DNA of 43,432 bases from Verrucomicrobiota bacterium (GTDB lineage: Bacteria > Verrucomicrobiota > Verrucomicrobiia > Chthoniobacterales > UBA10450), in assembly GCA_003219695.1 (NCBI GenBank), contig QHQA01000016.1:1416-44847 (forward strand), written 5' to 3'. The position numbers and the translations under genes were made by a program. The notes beneath the pieces are model-generated. The model was given only the letters and a program-made list of their open reading frames with translations, was not told the origin of the DNA and did no database searches. Position 1 is the stretch's first letter. Every line of letters starts with the position of its first letter. Positions 1 through 6,470 of this stretch are shown one piece after another.

Positions 1-25
1 ATCACGTAAATCCACGCGAATGGAA

Positions 26-273
26 GCAATGACGAATGAATGACAAAAGAAAAGTCAGCGCCCCCAGCCGCGAAACGCAAAATTTAAAATTCGAATATCG
101 AAATCCGAAACAAATTCGAATGACTGAAATTCACAATCGCAAAAAGCGCGTTCCGGTGATGGTATTCGTTCCGGGCATTCGAATTTTAAATTTCATGCTT
201 GTTTCGGATTTCGGATTTCGGATTTCGGATTTACTTCGTGGTTCGCCATTTGTCATTCGTCATTTGTCATTGC
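26..273. repeat. MITE-like composite repeat upstream of the VKOR gene
   Basis: This gene-free stretch is built of mirrored modules. A perfect 17-bp inverted repeat lies at 80-96 and 177-193. A 15-bp module at 99-113 recurs inverted at 199-213. The two outer ends carry GCAATGAC-type sequence on the left (26-47) and its reverse complement on the right (about 252-273). Next to each other sit two 7-bp tandem arrays: TTTCGGA four times (202-229) and CATTYGT three times plus CATT (247-271). I see no coding sequence. The terminal and internal inverted repeats suggest a miniature mobile or REP-like element. It ends 4 bp before the next start codon, so it probably carries that gene's upstream signals. 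Confidence 0.6.
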
Positions 274-277
274 AATC

Positions 278-709
278 ATGACTCTCTCGCGATTTCGCAC
301 GGTCCTTTATACGGTCGCCGCGATCGTTGCACTGGCCGGCTTGGCAGATGCAACTTATCTAGCCGTGCAGGCGTTCACCGGCGAGACGCTCAGTTGCGGA
401 GGATCGCCAGATTGTTTCCGGGTATTGGGCAGTTCCTATTCGAAAGTGCGCGGCATACCAGTGGCCCTGCTGGGCGCGGTGGCCTACTTCGGCGTATTCA
501 CTTTCGCCACGTTCGCCGCGTTCGGATATACGCGCGCGAGAGTCCTTCTCATCTTGATTGTCTGCGCGATGTTTTTGGCCACGCTCTGGTTCTTGTATGT
601 GCAGGCATTCCTGCTGCACGCCTACTGCCGCTATTGCCTGTTCTCGGCGGCAATCACATTTCTGCTTGCCGGGCTGGTGATTGCCCTGCCACCGGCGCGC
701 GACGCGTAG
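278..709 (+). CDS. Vitamin K epoxide reductase (VKOR) family membrane protein
   Basis: A 143-residue integral membrane protein with about four transmembrane helices. Bacterial VKORs re-oxidise periplasmic thiol oxidases (DsbA-like proteins) and pass electrons to quinones. The four expected cysteines are visible: a loop pair at C40 and C46 and the active-site CRYC motif at 117-120. The GIPVALLG segment (59-66) after a serine-rich turn is also family-typical. There is no fused thioredoxin domain and no DsbA partner nearby, so the partner must be elsewhere. The start at 278 lacks an obvious Shine-Dalgarno sequence because a repeat abuts it. The gene lies 22 bp upstream of the response regulator. 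Confidence 0.85.
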   Translation: MTLSRFRTVLYTVAAIVALAGLADATYLAVQAFTGETLSCGGSPDCFRVLGSSYSKVRGIPVALLGAVAYFGVFTFATFAAFGYTRARVLLILIVCAMFLATLWFLYVQAFLLHAYCRYCLFSAAITFLLAGLVIALPPARDA

Positions 710-731
710 GTCCCAAGGTCGTATAGGACAT

Positions 732-1412
732 ATGAGCCCTATGCGCATTTTGGTTATCGAGGACGAAAAAAAAACAGCGGCCTTTTTGGCCAAGGGACTG
801 CGGGAAGCGGGGTTCACTGTCGATGTTGCGCGCGACGGCGAAACCGGTCTGGAGCAGGCGCGCGCAAGCAGGTTCGATCTTCTCATCGTCGATATCATGC
901 TGCCAAAGAAGGATGGCTGGGAAGTGGTTGCTGAACTCCGGCGCGATGGTGTTCGCACCCCCATGCTTTTCCTCACCGCGCGCGACAGTGTGCGCGACCG
1001 TGTGAAAGGACTCGAGTTGGGCGCGGACGATTATCTGGTGAAACCGTTCGCGTTTTCGGAATTGCTTGCCCGAGTGCGTTCGGTATTGCGACGCGCTCCA
1101 AAGCGACAAGCAGAACATTTGCGCATCGATGACTTGGAACTCGACGTGCGACGGCACAAGGCGACTCGCTCGGGCACTGCGCTCAAACTTACCCCGAAGG
1201 AATTTCTGCTGCTCGCTCATCTGGTTCGTTCAGCCGGGGAAGTGGTATCGCGCGGTGAGATTGCAGAGCACGTATGGGATGTCGGATTCGCGACTGATAC
1301 AAACGTCGTGGACGTAGTCGTGCGCCGGTTGCGCGCGAAGGTGGACGATCCGTTTAAGAGCAAACTAATCCATACCATTCGCGGGGTCGGATATGTTCTC
1401 AAGGCACACTAA
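732..1412 (+). CDS. OmpR/PhoB-family response regulator, heavy-metal (CusR/CopR) type
   Basis: A DNA-binding response regulator of about 226 residues. The receiver domain has the acidic pair near E10/D11, the phospho-acceptor D54 in VDIMLP, the LTARD switch (81-85) and K104 in LVKPF. The C-terminal winged helix ends in TIRGVGYVLK, typical of the OmpR/PhoB class. The start at 732 is chosen over an upstream in-frame ATG (681) inside the VKOR gene because MSPMRILVIED begins at the domain boundary; 741 is a possible alternative. Its 3' end overlaps the kinase gene by 20 bp, so the pair is co-translated. The metal or stress that it senses cannot be read from the sequence. Confidence 0.93.
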   Translation: MSPMRILVIEDEKKTAAFLAKGLREAGFTVDVARDGETGLEQARASRFDLLIVDIMLPKKDGWEVVAELRRDGVRTPMLFLTARDSVRDRVKGLELGADDYLVKPFAFSELLARVRSVLRRAPKRQAEHLRIDDLELDVRRHKATRSGTALKLTPKEFLLLAHLVRSAGEVVSRGEIAEHVWDVGFATDTNVVDVVVRRLRAKVDDPFKSKLIHTIRGVGYVLKAH

Positions 1413-2784
1413 ACCGCATTCTATCGCGTCGCAGCTCATCTTGATGTTCACACTGGCGGCGACGCTGGTGCTCGCCTGTGGGCTTGGCGTGTTTTATGCG
1501 ATCGTCGTTCGCCACGCGTTCACAGAGGACAACACAGTTCTGGCTGACAAGCTCTCCGGTTTAAGCGCAGACTTCCGCGAGAACGGACCCAGCGTGTTCG
1601 CCGAAGAGCTGACGGGCTATCGCGCCGGCGAGCACCCCGCATACTGGACTAGAATTCTGGATGCGAAAGGCCAGACTATCGCAGAAACACCGGGAATGGA
1701 TCGATTGCTGCCAGGAGCGATTTTTCCAGCAGCACGAGAACCCGTGCTGGCGGTTCGCAGTCGGAAGGATTATCGCAGTGGGGCGAAGCTGTTTTCCCTC
1801 GCCACGTTAAACGAAGAATTCGGCGGCCAGGCTTACACGCTTCAGGTGGCACAGGATCGGTCGAGTGACGAGCAAGTCCAAAGAAACTTCGCTGTATTGC
1901 TTCTAATGGTTCTCGCCGGCGGCGGTCTCGCCTCGGCTTTGATTGCAATCATGGTCACCAAACATGGGTTGCGAACCGTGCGAGAAATGACACAAGCAGT
2001 TGGACGGATTGGGCCCACTCACTTGAAGGAACGCCTCGCTCCCACCGGCTGGCCACGCGAGCTTCGACCGCTTGCCATGGCGTTCGACGAAATGCTCAAC
2101 CGGCTTGACGATTCGTTTACGCGGCTCTCTCAATTCTCCGCTGATCTCGCTCACGAACTGCGAACGCCCATTGCCAATATGCTGGGCGAAGCGCAGGTCG
2201 CTCTCACACGAGATCGCATCGCTGCCGATTATCGCGAGACCATTGAGTCCACCATCACTGAATGCGAACGGCTCTCCAGAATCGTGGATAATTTGCTTTT
2301 TGTCGCGCGCGTGGACGCAGCGCGCGAACCGATTGCGCGCACGCGATTCGATGCGCGCGCGGCAGTAGAGAAAATTGCGGCGTTTTATCAAGCGATCGCG
2401 GATGATCATCACGTCACCATCAGTTGCAGCGGCGAAGGACGAATTTATGCCGACCCCGACTTGTTCGAGCGCGCCGTTGGAAATTTGCTCGAGAACGCGC
2501 TGCGCTTCACACCGGAAAACGGTTCAATTCAAATTGCGCTTTCCCAACACAACACTGATTTCGAAGTCGCAGTCAGCGATACTGGCCGCGGAATAGCTCC
2601 GGAACATTTGCCGCGCGTGTTTGATCGGTTTTACCGCGTCGAATCGTCGCGCGGTTCTGATGGAGCAGGCCTCGGCTTGGCTCTGGTAAAATCGATTGTC
2701 GATCTCCACAGCGGCTCGGCCAGGATTCAGAGCGAGCTTGGCCGCGGTACAACAGTCACGCTTGTTTTCCCCAACGGGCGGTAG
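1393..2784 (+). CDS. Heavy-metal-type sensor histidine kinase (CusS-like)
   Basis: A 463-residue membrane kinase that would phosphorylate the regulator just upstream. Order of parts: TM1 (about 16-39), periplasmic sensor region (40-164), TM2 (about 165-188), HAMP (189-241), HisKA with H254 in AHELRTP, then the HATPase domain with N box NLLENAL (364-370), G1 DTGRG (396-400) and G2 GAGLGLALV (424-432). Length and layout match CusS/CopS/IrlS kinases. No obvious metal-binding histidine or methionine cluster stands out in the sensor region, so 'heavy metal' refers to the family and not to a proven ligand. The gene overlaps the regulator by 20 bp. Confidence 0.93.
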   Translation: MFSRHTKPHSIASQLILMFTLAATLVLACGLGVFYAIVVRHAFTEDNTVLADKLSGLSADFRENGPSVFAEELTGYRAGEHPAYWTRILDAKGQTIAETPGMDRLLPGAIFPAAREPVLAVRSRKDYRSGAKLFSLATLNEEFGGQAYTLQVAQDRSSDEQVQRNFAVLLLMVLAGGGLASALIAIMVTKHGLRTVREMTQAVGRIGPTHLKERLAPTGWPRELRPLAMAFDEMLNRLDDSFTRLSQFSADLAHELRTPIANMLGEAQVALTRDRIAADYRETIESTITECERLSRIVDNLLFVARVDAAREPIARTRFDARAAVEKIAAFYQAIADDHHVTISCSGEGRIYADPDLFERAVGNLLENALRFTPENGSIQIALSQHNTDFEVAVSDTGRGIAPEHLPRVFDRFYRVESSRGSDGAGLGLALVKSIVDLHSGSARIQSELGRGTTVTLVFPNGR

Positions 2785-2850
2785 TGGCGGAAGCCCGCGC
2801 AGTCCCTGCCATTTGGGCGTTGGCCTGTTAGCGAAAATTTCTTCTTGCCA

Positions 2851-2872
2851 ATCATTACAATTTCGTAATGAT
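2851..2872. promoter_or_regulatory. Candidate response-regulator operator (cop/cus-box-like palindrome)
   Basis: A perfect 8-bp inverted repeat, ATCATTAC and GTAATGAT, separated by 6 bp, lies in the 134-bp gap between the kinase gene and the outer-membrane protein gene. The ATTAC-N6-GTAAT core resembles CusR/CopR recognition boxes. It is 47 bp upstream of the start at 2919, a natural position for control of that gene by the adjacent two-component system. The function is inferred from position and symmetry only. Confidence 0.45.
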
Positions 2873-2918
2873 CCCTGCGCCAATCCAAATCACCAGGCAA
2901 ACCTTAACCTGAATCGCT

Positions 2919-4601
2919 ATGCTTAGGACTCATTTTCTCCGACCAACTCTTTCGCAACTAGCCCTGATCATCGTGTGCGCATTTTCAATCTTTAACGCGC
3001 CCAATCATTCCGCGTCCGCGCAGGCGGCTGCCGAGGAGGAAATTGTCGTCACGGCCGAGGAAGTGCCCAGCGCGTACGGCGCGCCTCCAGGACTTTCGCG
3101 CAGCCGTTTCTCCAACGCAGTAAATGCATACGTATTGCCGCCATGGTCGTTTTTCTTCGGCGAACTTTATGAGGGTCAGGGCTTTCGTCATGGGCCGCCG
3201 GACCATCTTTTCACTCAAGAAGTCGAAATGGGTCTGCCGTATCGTTTCAACATAGCGGCGGAAGCGCAATTCGAACGATTCGATGGCGGTGGCGACGCGC
3301 AGACAGTGAGTCTGGAAGCGCGATGGGCCCTGGCTGATTGGAACAAGATTCCCCTCAATCCAACGCTCTTTGCTGAATACAAATTCGGCGTCGGCACGAT
3401 CCGACACGAAGAAGTTCCGCCGCCTCCTGGCGGAGCAGAAGAGGGGGAAGAGAGCGGCCCGCCAAAAGTTCCAGACGCGTACGAAATTCGTTTGCTCCTT
3501 GCCCAGGATTTTTTCGACCGTGTCGAATGGGCGATGAACTGGTTCTTTGAAAAAGAGAATACCGGCGACCGCGGACGCGAGTGGGGTTTCTCTCAGGCAG
3601 CGTTGACGCCGGTTCTTTTGCCTAACGAACGCCTGAAGGTCGGCATAGAAATGGAATATCGGAATGTCACCACGAAGGACACGCGTGGCGATCTCGTGAA
3701 CAGCTTCGTCATTGGTCCAACCGTTGCCTGGAAACCGACAGCGCACACTCGTCTCGACATCTCGCCTTTGTTCGGCTGTACGCACGACTCGCCAATTGCT
3801 GACGTGTTCGTTGCTTTTTCCTGGCTATTCGGTAGCGAACGCGCCGAGGCCGAAGCGCCCGTGTCCACACGGTTCCGTTACTATTCAGGCGCCGGTCTGG
3901 CCGACATCTATTCTGGAAAAGAAATGAAGCAGGTCGCGACTGCGCCCTGTCCTGAATGGTTCCGGGATTTCGAGTGGAACGTGAATCTCTGGGGCACCTA
4001 TGCGTTCACCAATACCGAGTACAATCCTAATCTTTGGCTGATCGATGTCGTCCAAAGCACGAGTGAAGGCCACCCGGTGCTCGGCACTTACGATCATTAC
4101 ATTGGCGGCGATCATGCATGGGGCAGCGGCGGCGACATCAAATATTTTTTCTACCGCTATTTTGGTGTGGGCGTTGAAGGATTCGCCCTCGACGCCAGCA
4201 AAAACGGTTTCGATATTTTCGAGGACCCGACGGTGCCGATCTTTAACCGTAAAAGAATCAATCACGACCACACCATCGGCGCGGTTCTGGGAACACTTAC
4301 CCTGCGCTATCCAATTCCATGCATGCGCGTCGCGCCTTACGCCTGGGCCGGGATCGGCGCGATTTTCGGCGGCGGAGAAAAGGATGTTCTTCATACACAG
4401 GGGCCCCCCGACGCGTTCGCTGTCCATGCCCAGACGACTCATTTCGGTAGCGAAACCAAACTGCTCGGCCAATTTGGCGCCGGTCTCGAATTCCGAATCG
4501 CGAGGCACATTGGTTTGACCAACGACTTGAGCTTCGGCGTGATCGATGGGCCGAAGAATAATTTCGGAATGTTCCGTAGTGGCCTCAATTTCGTCTTCTG
4601 A
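2919..4601 (+). CDS. Large outer-membrane beta-barrel protein, unknown function
   Basis: 560 residues with an N-terminal signal sequence (hydrophobic about 14-35, cut near SASAQA). The body alternates aromatic and polar residues as barrel strands do, and it ends in a phenylalanine (FVF), the usual outer-membrane sorting signal. The protein looks bipartite. Residues about 60-305 form one barrel-like unit with an acidic, proline-rich loop (PPPPGGAEEGEE). Residues about 320-560 start again with RYYSGAGLADIY and resemble a second, porin-like barrel. I do not recognise a named family. The upstream palindrome and two-component system suggest regulated expression, so transport or envelope stress is possible but unproven. 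Confidence 0.75.
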   Translation: MLRTHFLRPTLSQLALIIVCAFSIFNAPNHSASAQAAAEEEIVVTAEEVPSAYGAPPGLSRSRFSNAVNAYVLPPWSFFFGELYEGQGFRHGPPDHLFTQEVEMGLPYRFNIAAEAQFERFDGGGDAQTVSLEARWALADWNKIPLNPTLFAEYKFGVGTIRHEEVPPPPGGAEEGEESGPPKVPDAYEIRLLLAQDFFDRVEWAMNWFFEKENTGDRGREWGFSQAALTPVLLPNERLKVGIEMEYRNVTTKDTRGDLVNSFVIGPTVAWKPTAHTRLDISPLFGCTHDSPIADVFVAFSWLFGSERAEAEAPVSTRFRYYSGAGLADIYSGKEMKQVATAPCPEWFRDFEWNVNLWGTYAFTNTEYNPNLWLIDVVQSTSEGHPVLGTYDHYIGGDHAWGSGGDIKYFFYRYFGVGVEGFALDASKNGFDIFEDPTVPIFNRKRINHDHTIGAVLGTLTLRYPIPCMRVAPYAWAGIGAIFGGGEKDVLHTQGPPDAFAVHAQTTHFGSETKLLGQFGAGLEFRIARHIGLTNDLSFGVIDGPKNNFGMFRSGLNFVF

Positions 4602-4651
4602 TCTTTGGGGTTCACACCCTCAGGCTGCAGATGGGCAGCGTCGCTTCAGGC

Positions 4652-4727
4652 TGTAGCGGCGGTCTGTGACCGCCGATATAAGTTTTGGCGAATTCTGGAT
4701 CGTCGGCGGTCACAGACTGCCGCTACA
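4652..4727. repeat. Paired REP-like inverted repeat (BIME-like)
   Basis: Two 25-nt arms, 4652-4676 and 4703-4727, are reverse complements at 24 of 25 positions. Each arm also contains its own small palindrome (GCGGTC-tgt-GACCGC). Two inverted REP units with a short spacer form a BIME-type structure. The element sits 50 bp after the stop of the outer-membrane protein gene and 56 bp before the SelW-like gene. It could act as a bidirectional transcript end or stabiliser. No T tract follows, so it is not a classical intrinsic terminator. Confidence 0.75.
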
Positions 4728-4731
4728 TTTC

Positions 4732-4760
4732 TTGACCTCATTTCATCACGCCGATAGTTT
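4732..4760 (+). promoter_or_regulatory. Possible sigma70-type promoter for the SelW-like gene
   Basis: TTGACC (4732-4737) is a good -35 match. A weak -10 candidate, TAGTTT (4755-4760), follows after 17 bp. A Shine-Dalgarno sequence (AAGGAG, about 4770-4775) comes after it. The -10 match is poor, so this is a suggestion based on spacing. Confidence 0.3.
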
Positions 4761-4783
4761 GGCAGTGGAAAGGAGCATTGTCG

Positions 4784-5020
4784 GTGAAAACCGAGGTATC
4801 GATCGAATACTGCGTCGTTTGAAACTACACGCCGAAGGCCGTCAGTTTGGCGGCTAAAATCCTCGAGCTCGGCGAGCGAATCAAATCGCTCACGTTGATT
4901 CCCTCGAGCGGCGGCGCATTCGAAATCCGCGCCAATGGCAAACTGCTCCATTCCAAGCTGGATACCGGCGACTGGCCGGATTTTGACGACATCGTCAAGG
5001 CGATCAAGAAAATTAAGTAA
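4784..5020 (+). CDS. SelT/SelW/SelH (Rdx) family selenoprotein with in-frame UGA = Sec
   Basis: Reading from GTG 4784 to TAA 5018-5020 gives 78 residues if the TGA at 4820-4822 (codon 13) is read as selenocysteine. The N-terminus then carries EYCVVU, the CxxU redox motif that defines the thioredoxin-like Rdx family. The rest fits the family too: helix AVSLAAKILELG, then PSSGGAFEI, and an end resembling GDWPDFDDIVKAI. The start follows AAGGAG at about 8 nt spacing. A candidate SECIS hairpin lies directly after the UGA. The next genes are selC, selD, selA and selB, which strongly supports recoding over a nonsense mutation. Members are thought to be thiol oxidoreductases; the substrate is unknown. 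Standard gene callers would miss or truncate this gene. Confidence 0.88.
4838..4854 (+). promoter_or_regulatory. Candidate bacterial SECIS hairpin of the SelW-like gene
   Basis: GCCGTC (4838-4843) pairs over six base pairs, one of them G-U, with GGCGGC (4849-4854), closing a five-base loop AGTTT. The stem begins 15 nt after the UGA and the loop G is 23 nt after it. Bacterial SECIS elements lie just downstream of the UGA inside the coding sequence and favour a G among the first loop bases, where SelB binds. This hairpin meets both expectations. Confidence 0.65.
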
Positions 5021-5044
5021 GCGAACGCGCGTCCGCTTTTTTTT
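5021..5044 (+). terminator. Intrinsic terminator after the SelW-like gene
   Basis: Directly after the stop codon, GCGAAC and GTCCGC flank a GCGC loop and pair except for one A-C mismatch; eight consecutive T residues follow (5037-5044). This is the arrangement of a rho-independent terminator. It would separate the SelW-like transcript from selC. The gap from 5045 to about 5214 has no gene. It includes short GTTGGAYGTTGGACGTTGAG-like iterations (about 5153-5171), a style of intergenic repeat, and a weak promoter-like pair TTGGAC (5160-5165) and ATTTAT (5184-5189) before selC. Confidence 0.7.
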
Positions 5045-5214
5045 CGTTCGGCGTTGGGAATTCAAAAGCGACGTGAAGTTCTCCACGGCGAATCCGTCCT
5101 GTGGCGGACCGCCGTACTCCAAAGCGCGCTTCGTGCGCGAAAAAATTCGGCGTTGGATGTTGGACGTTGAGCGCCCGCTCGCGATTTATCGGAGTTGGGC
5201 GTTTTCTTCTTCCG

Positions 5215-5305
5215 GGAGAGTGAAGGGTGCCTGGTGGCCCTCGCGGTCTTCAAAACCGTCGTCGCCGCGCAAGTGGCGAGGTAGGTTCGATTCCTATCCT
5301 CTCCG
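5215..5305 (+). tRNA. selC: Selenocysteine tRNA, anticodon TCA
   Basis: The anticodon loop CTTCAAA (5248-5254) with anticodon TCA (5250-5252) reads UGA. The anticodon stem is GCGGT/ACCGT. A long variable arm (TCGCC/GGCGA around an 8-nt loop, about 5260-5279) and a T arm with loop TTCGATT (5286-5292) follow. The acceptor ends GGAGAG and CTCTCC pair; the next position is a T-C mismatch, so the extended acceptor typical of tRNA-Sec is slightly irregular. Discriminator G is at 5305. CCA is not encoded. A run of seven Ts (5306-5312) can end transcription. It sits between a UGA-containing gene and selD. Confidence 0.95.
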
Positions 5306-5322
5306 TTTTTTTCCTGCAGCCA

Positions 5323-5378
5323 CTGTAGCCGTTTCGCTGTGCGAAACGCGCGCGTCGCCCACAGGGCGACGGCTACAG
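5323..5378. repeat. REP-like palindrome with two internal hairpins (three-way junction)
   Basis: Outer arms CTGTAGCCG (5323-5331) and CGGCTACAG (5370-5378) are perfect reverse complements. Inside are two independent hairpins: GTTTCGC-tgt-GCGAAAC (5331-5347) and TCGCCC-aca-GGGCGA (5355-5369). The folded form is a three-way junction. It fills most of the selC-selD gap. The loops TGT and ACA are themselves complementary. It is probably a REP-type repeat. Confidence 0.75.
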
Positions 5379-5391
5379 CCGCCGTGTAACG

Positions 5392-5402
5392 AAAGGAGGT
5401 GA
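5392..5402 (+). promoter_or_regulatory. Strong Shine-Dalgarno that fixes the selD start
   Basis: AAAGGAGGTGA is a near-perfect anti-16S match ending 6 nt before ATG 5409. It shows that translation starts upstream of the in-frame TGA at 5460, so the TGA must be read through. It is the strongest ribosome binding site in the region. Confidence 0.85.
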
Positions 5403-5408
5403 ACCTCG

Positions 5409-6470
5409 ATGTCTCGCGAACAGATTCGTAAACTCACTTCGCTCTCATCTTGCGCCGGGTGAGCGTCCAAATTGAGCCAACAAGCTCTGCGACAAGTTTT
5501 GCCGCAGCTACCCATTTCACTCGACCGCAACGTGCTGGTGAGCTCGAAAACTTTCGACGACGCCGGCGTGTATCGTCTCGATCGGCATCGTGCTCTCGTG
5601 CAAACCGTTGATTTCTTTACACCCATCGTGGACGACCCCTTTTCCTACGGGCAAATCGCCGCGGCCAATTCGCTCTCGGATATTTTCGCCATGGGCGGAC
5701 GCCCGTTGACCGCGCTCAACATTGTCGGATTTCCAACTGATCTCGTTAGGCCACGAGTGGTCGCCGCGATTTTGCGCGGTGGCCTTGCCAAGGCGGCCGA
5801 AGTGGGATGCGTGATCATCGGCGGTCATTCCATTTGCAATCCAGAACCGATTTACGGGCTCGCTGTCACAGGAGTGGTCGATGTCCGGCGCGTCACCACC
5901 AATGCAAATGCGCGCCCCGGCGATTTGCTGGTGCTAACAAAGCCACTCGGCACCGGCATTGCCACTACTGCGATTAAGCGCGGAATCGCATCGCGCACGC
6001 TTCGCAAGAAAGTGGTCGCTCTCATGTCGAAGATCAACACGGTGGGGGCCGAACTGGCTGAGCGTCGTCTGGTCCGCGCGGCTACCGATGTCACCGGCTA
6101 CGGATTGATCGGGCACCTGGTCTCGTTGTGCCGCGCTAGTCGCGTATCCGCCGATGTGGATCCCGCTGCCGTACCGATGATCAGTGAAGAGATTGGCGAC
6201 CTCATCGAGCTGGGCTGCGTTCCGAATGGGAGCCGCGAAAATCTTCACGCCACGACGGTGCTTGTCGATTGGGCGGGCATCGATGAGACGCGCAGAATTC
6301 TATTAACCGACGCGCAGACCAGCGGCGGCCTGTTGCTGTGCGTCCCCGAGGCGAATCTTGAAAACGTGCTGATGATCCTGCGAAAAGCGGGCATGCCTTC
6401 CGCCGCGCTCATCGGAAAAATCGTACCGCGCCGCCGCCGCGGCCCATTGATATGCATGACCAGCAGGTAA
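5409..6470 (+). CDS. selD: Selenide, water dikinase SelD, itself a selenoprotein (UGA at codon 18)
   Basis: SelD makes selenophosphate from selenide and ATP, the selenium donor for SelA. From ATG 5409 the frame is open to TAA 6468-6470 (353 residues) apart from TGA 5460-5462. That codon falls in CAGUASK, exactly where E. coli SelD has catalytic Cys17 followed by Lys20. The nearby second cysteine of E. coli is Ser here. Downstream the ATP-binding features are intact: DDAGVYRL, TVDFFTPIVDDPF, ANSLSDIFAMGG, GGHSI, TDVTGYGLIGH and TSGGLL. The strong Shine-Dalgarno fixes the start. A start after the TGA (TTG 5472) would delete the catalytic residue. The 3' end overlaps selA by 19 bp, so the two are co-translated. 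Self-dependence of SelD on Sec is known in other lineages. Confidence 0.93.
5487..5507 (+). promoter_or_regulatory. Candidate SECIS hairpin of selD
   Basis: CTGCG (5487-5491) pairs with CGCAG (5503-5507). Above an A-C mismatch, CAA pairs with TTG around a GTT loop. The stem starts 24 nt after the UGA and the loop G is 34 nt after it, towards the far end of the usual bacterial range. A competing small hairpin (GAGC/GCTC, 5474-5487) is possible but lacks an early loop G. The assignment is tentative. Confidence 0.45.

Noticed and set aside
202-271. Short tandem repeats as a CRISPR array
   Set aside because: Units are 7 bp with no spacers, and no cas genes are present.
359-976. Minus-strand frames at 359-976 and 654-1220
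   Set aside because: They are antisense to the VKOR and response-regulator genes and show no domain features.
2985-3785. Minus-strand 266-codon open frame
   Set aside because: It is antisense to the outer-membrane protein gene, has no recognisable domain and is explained by GC-rich codon bias.
5460-5462. TGA in selD as a nonsense mutation or frameshift
   Set aside because: The start signals upstream are excellent, the TGA is exactly at the catalytic Cys position, and selC, selA and selB are intact next door, so recoding explains it better.
5474-5487. GAGC/GCTC hairpin as the selD SECIS
   Set aside because: It is only four base pairs and its CAACAA loop lacks the early G; the 5487-5507 hairpin fits better.
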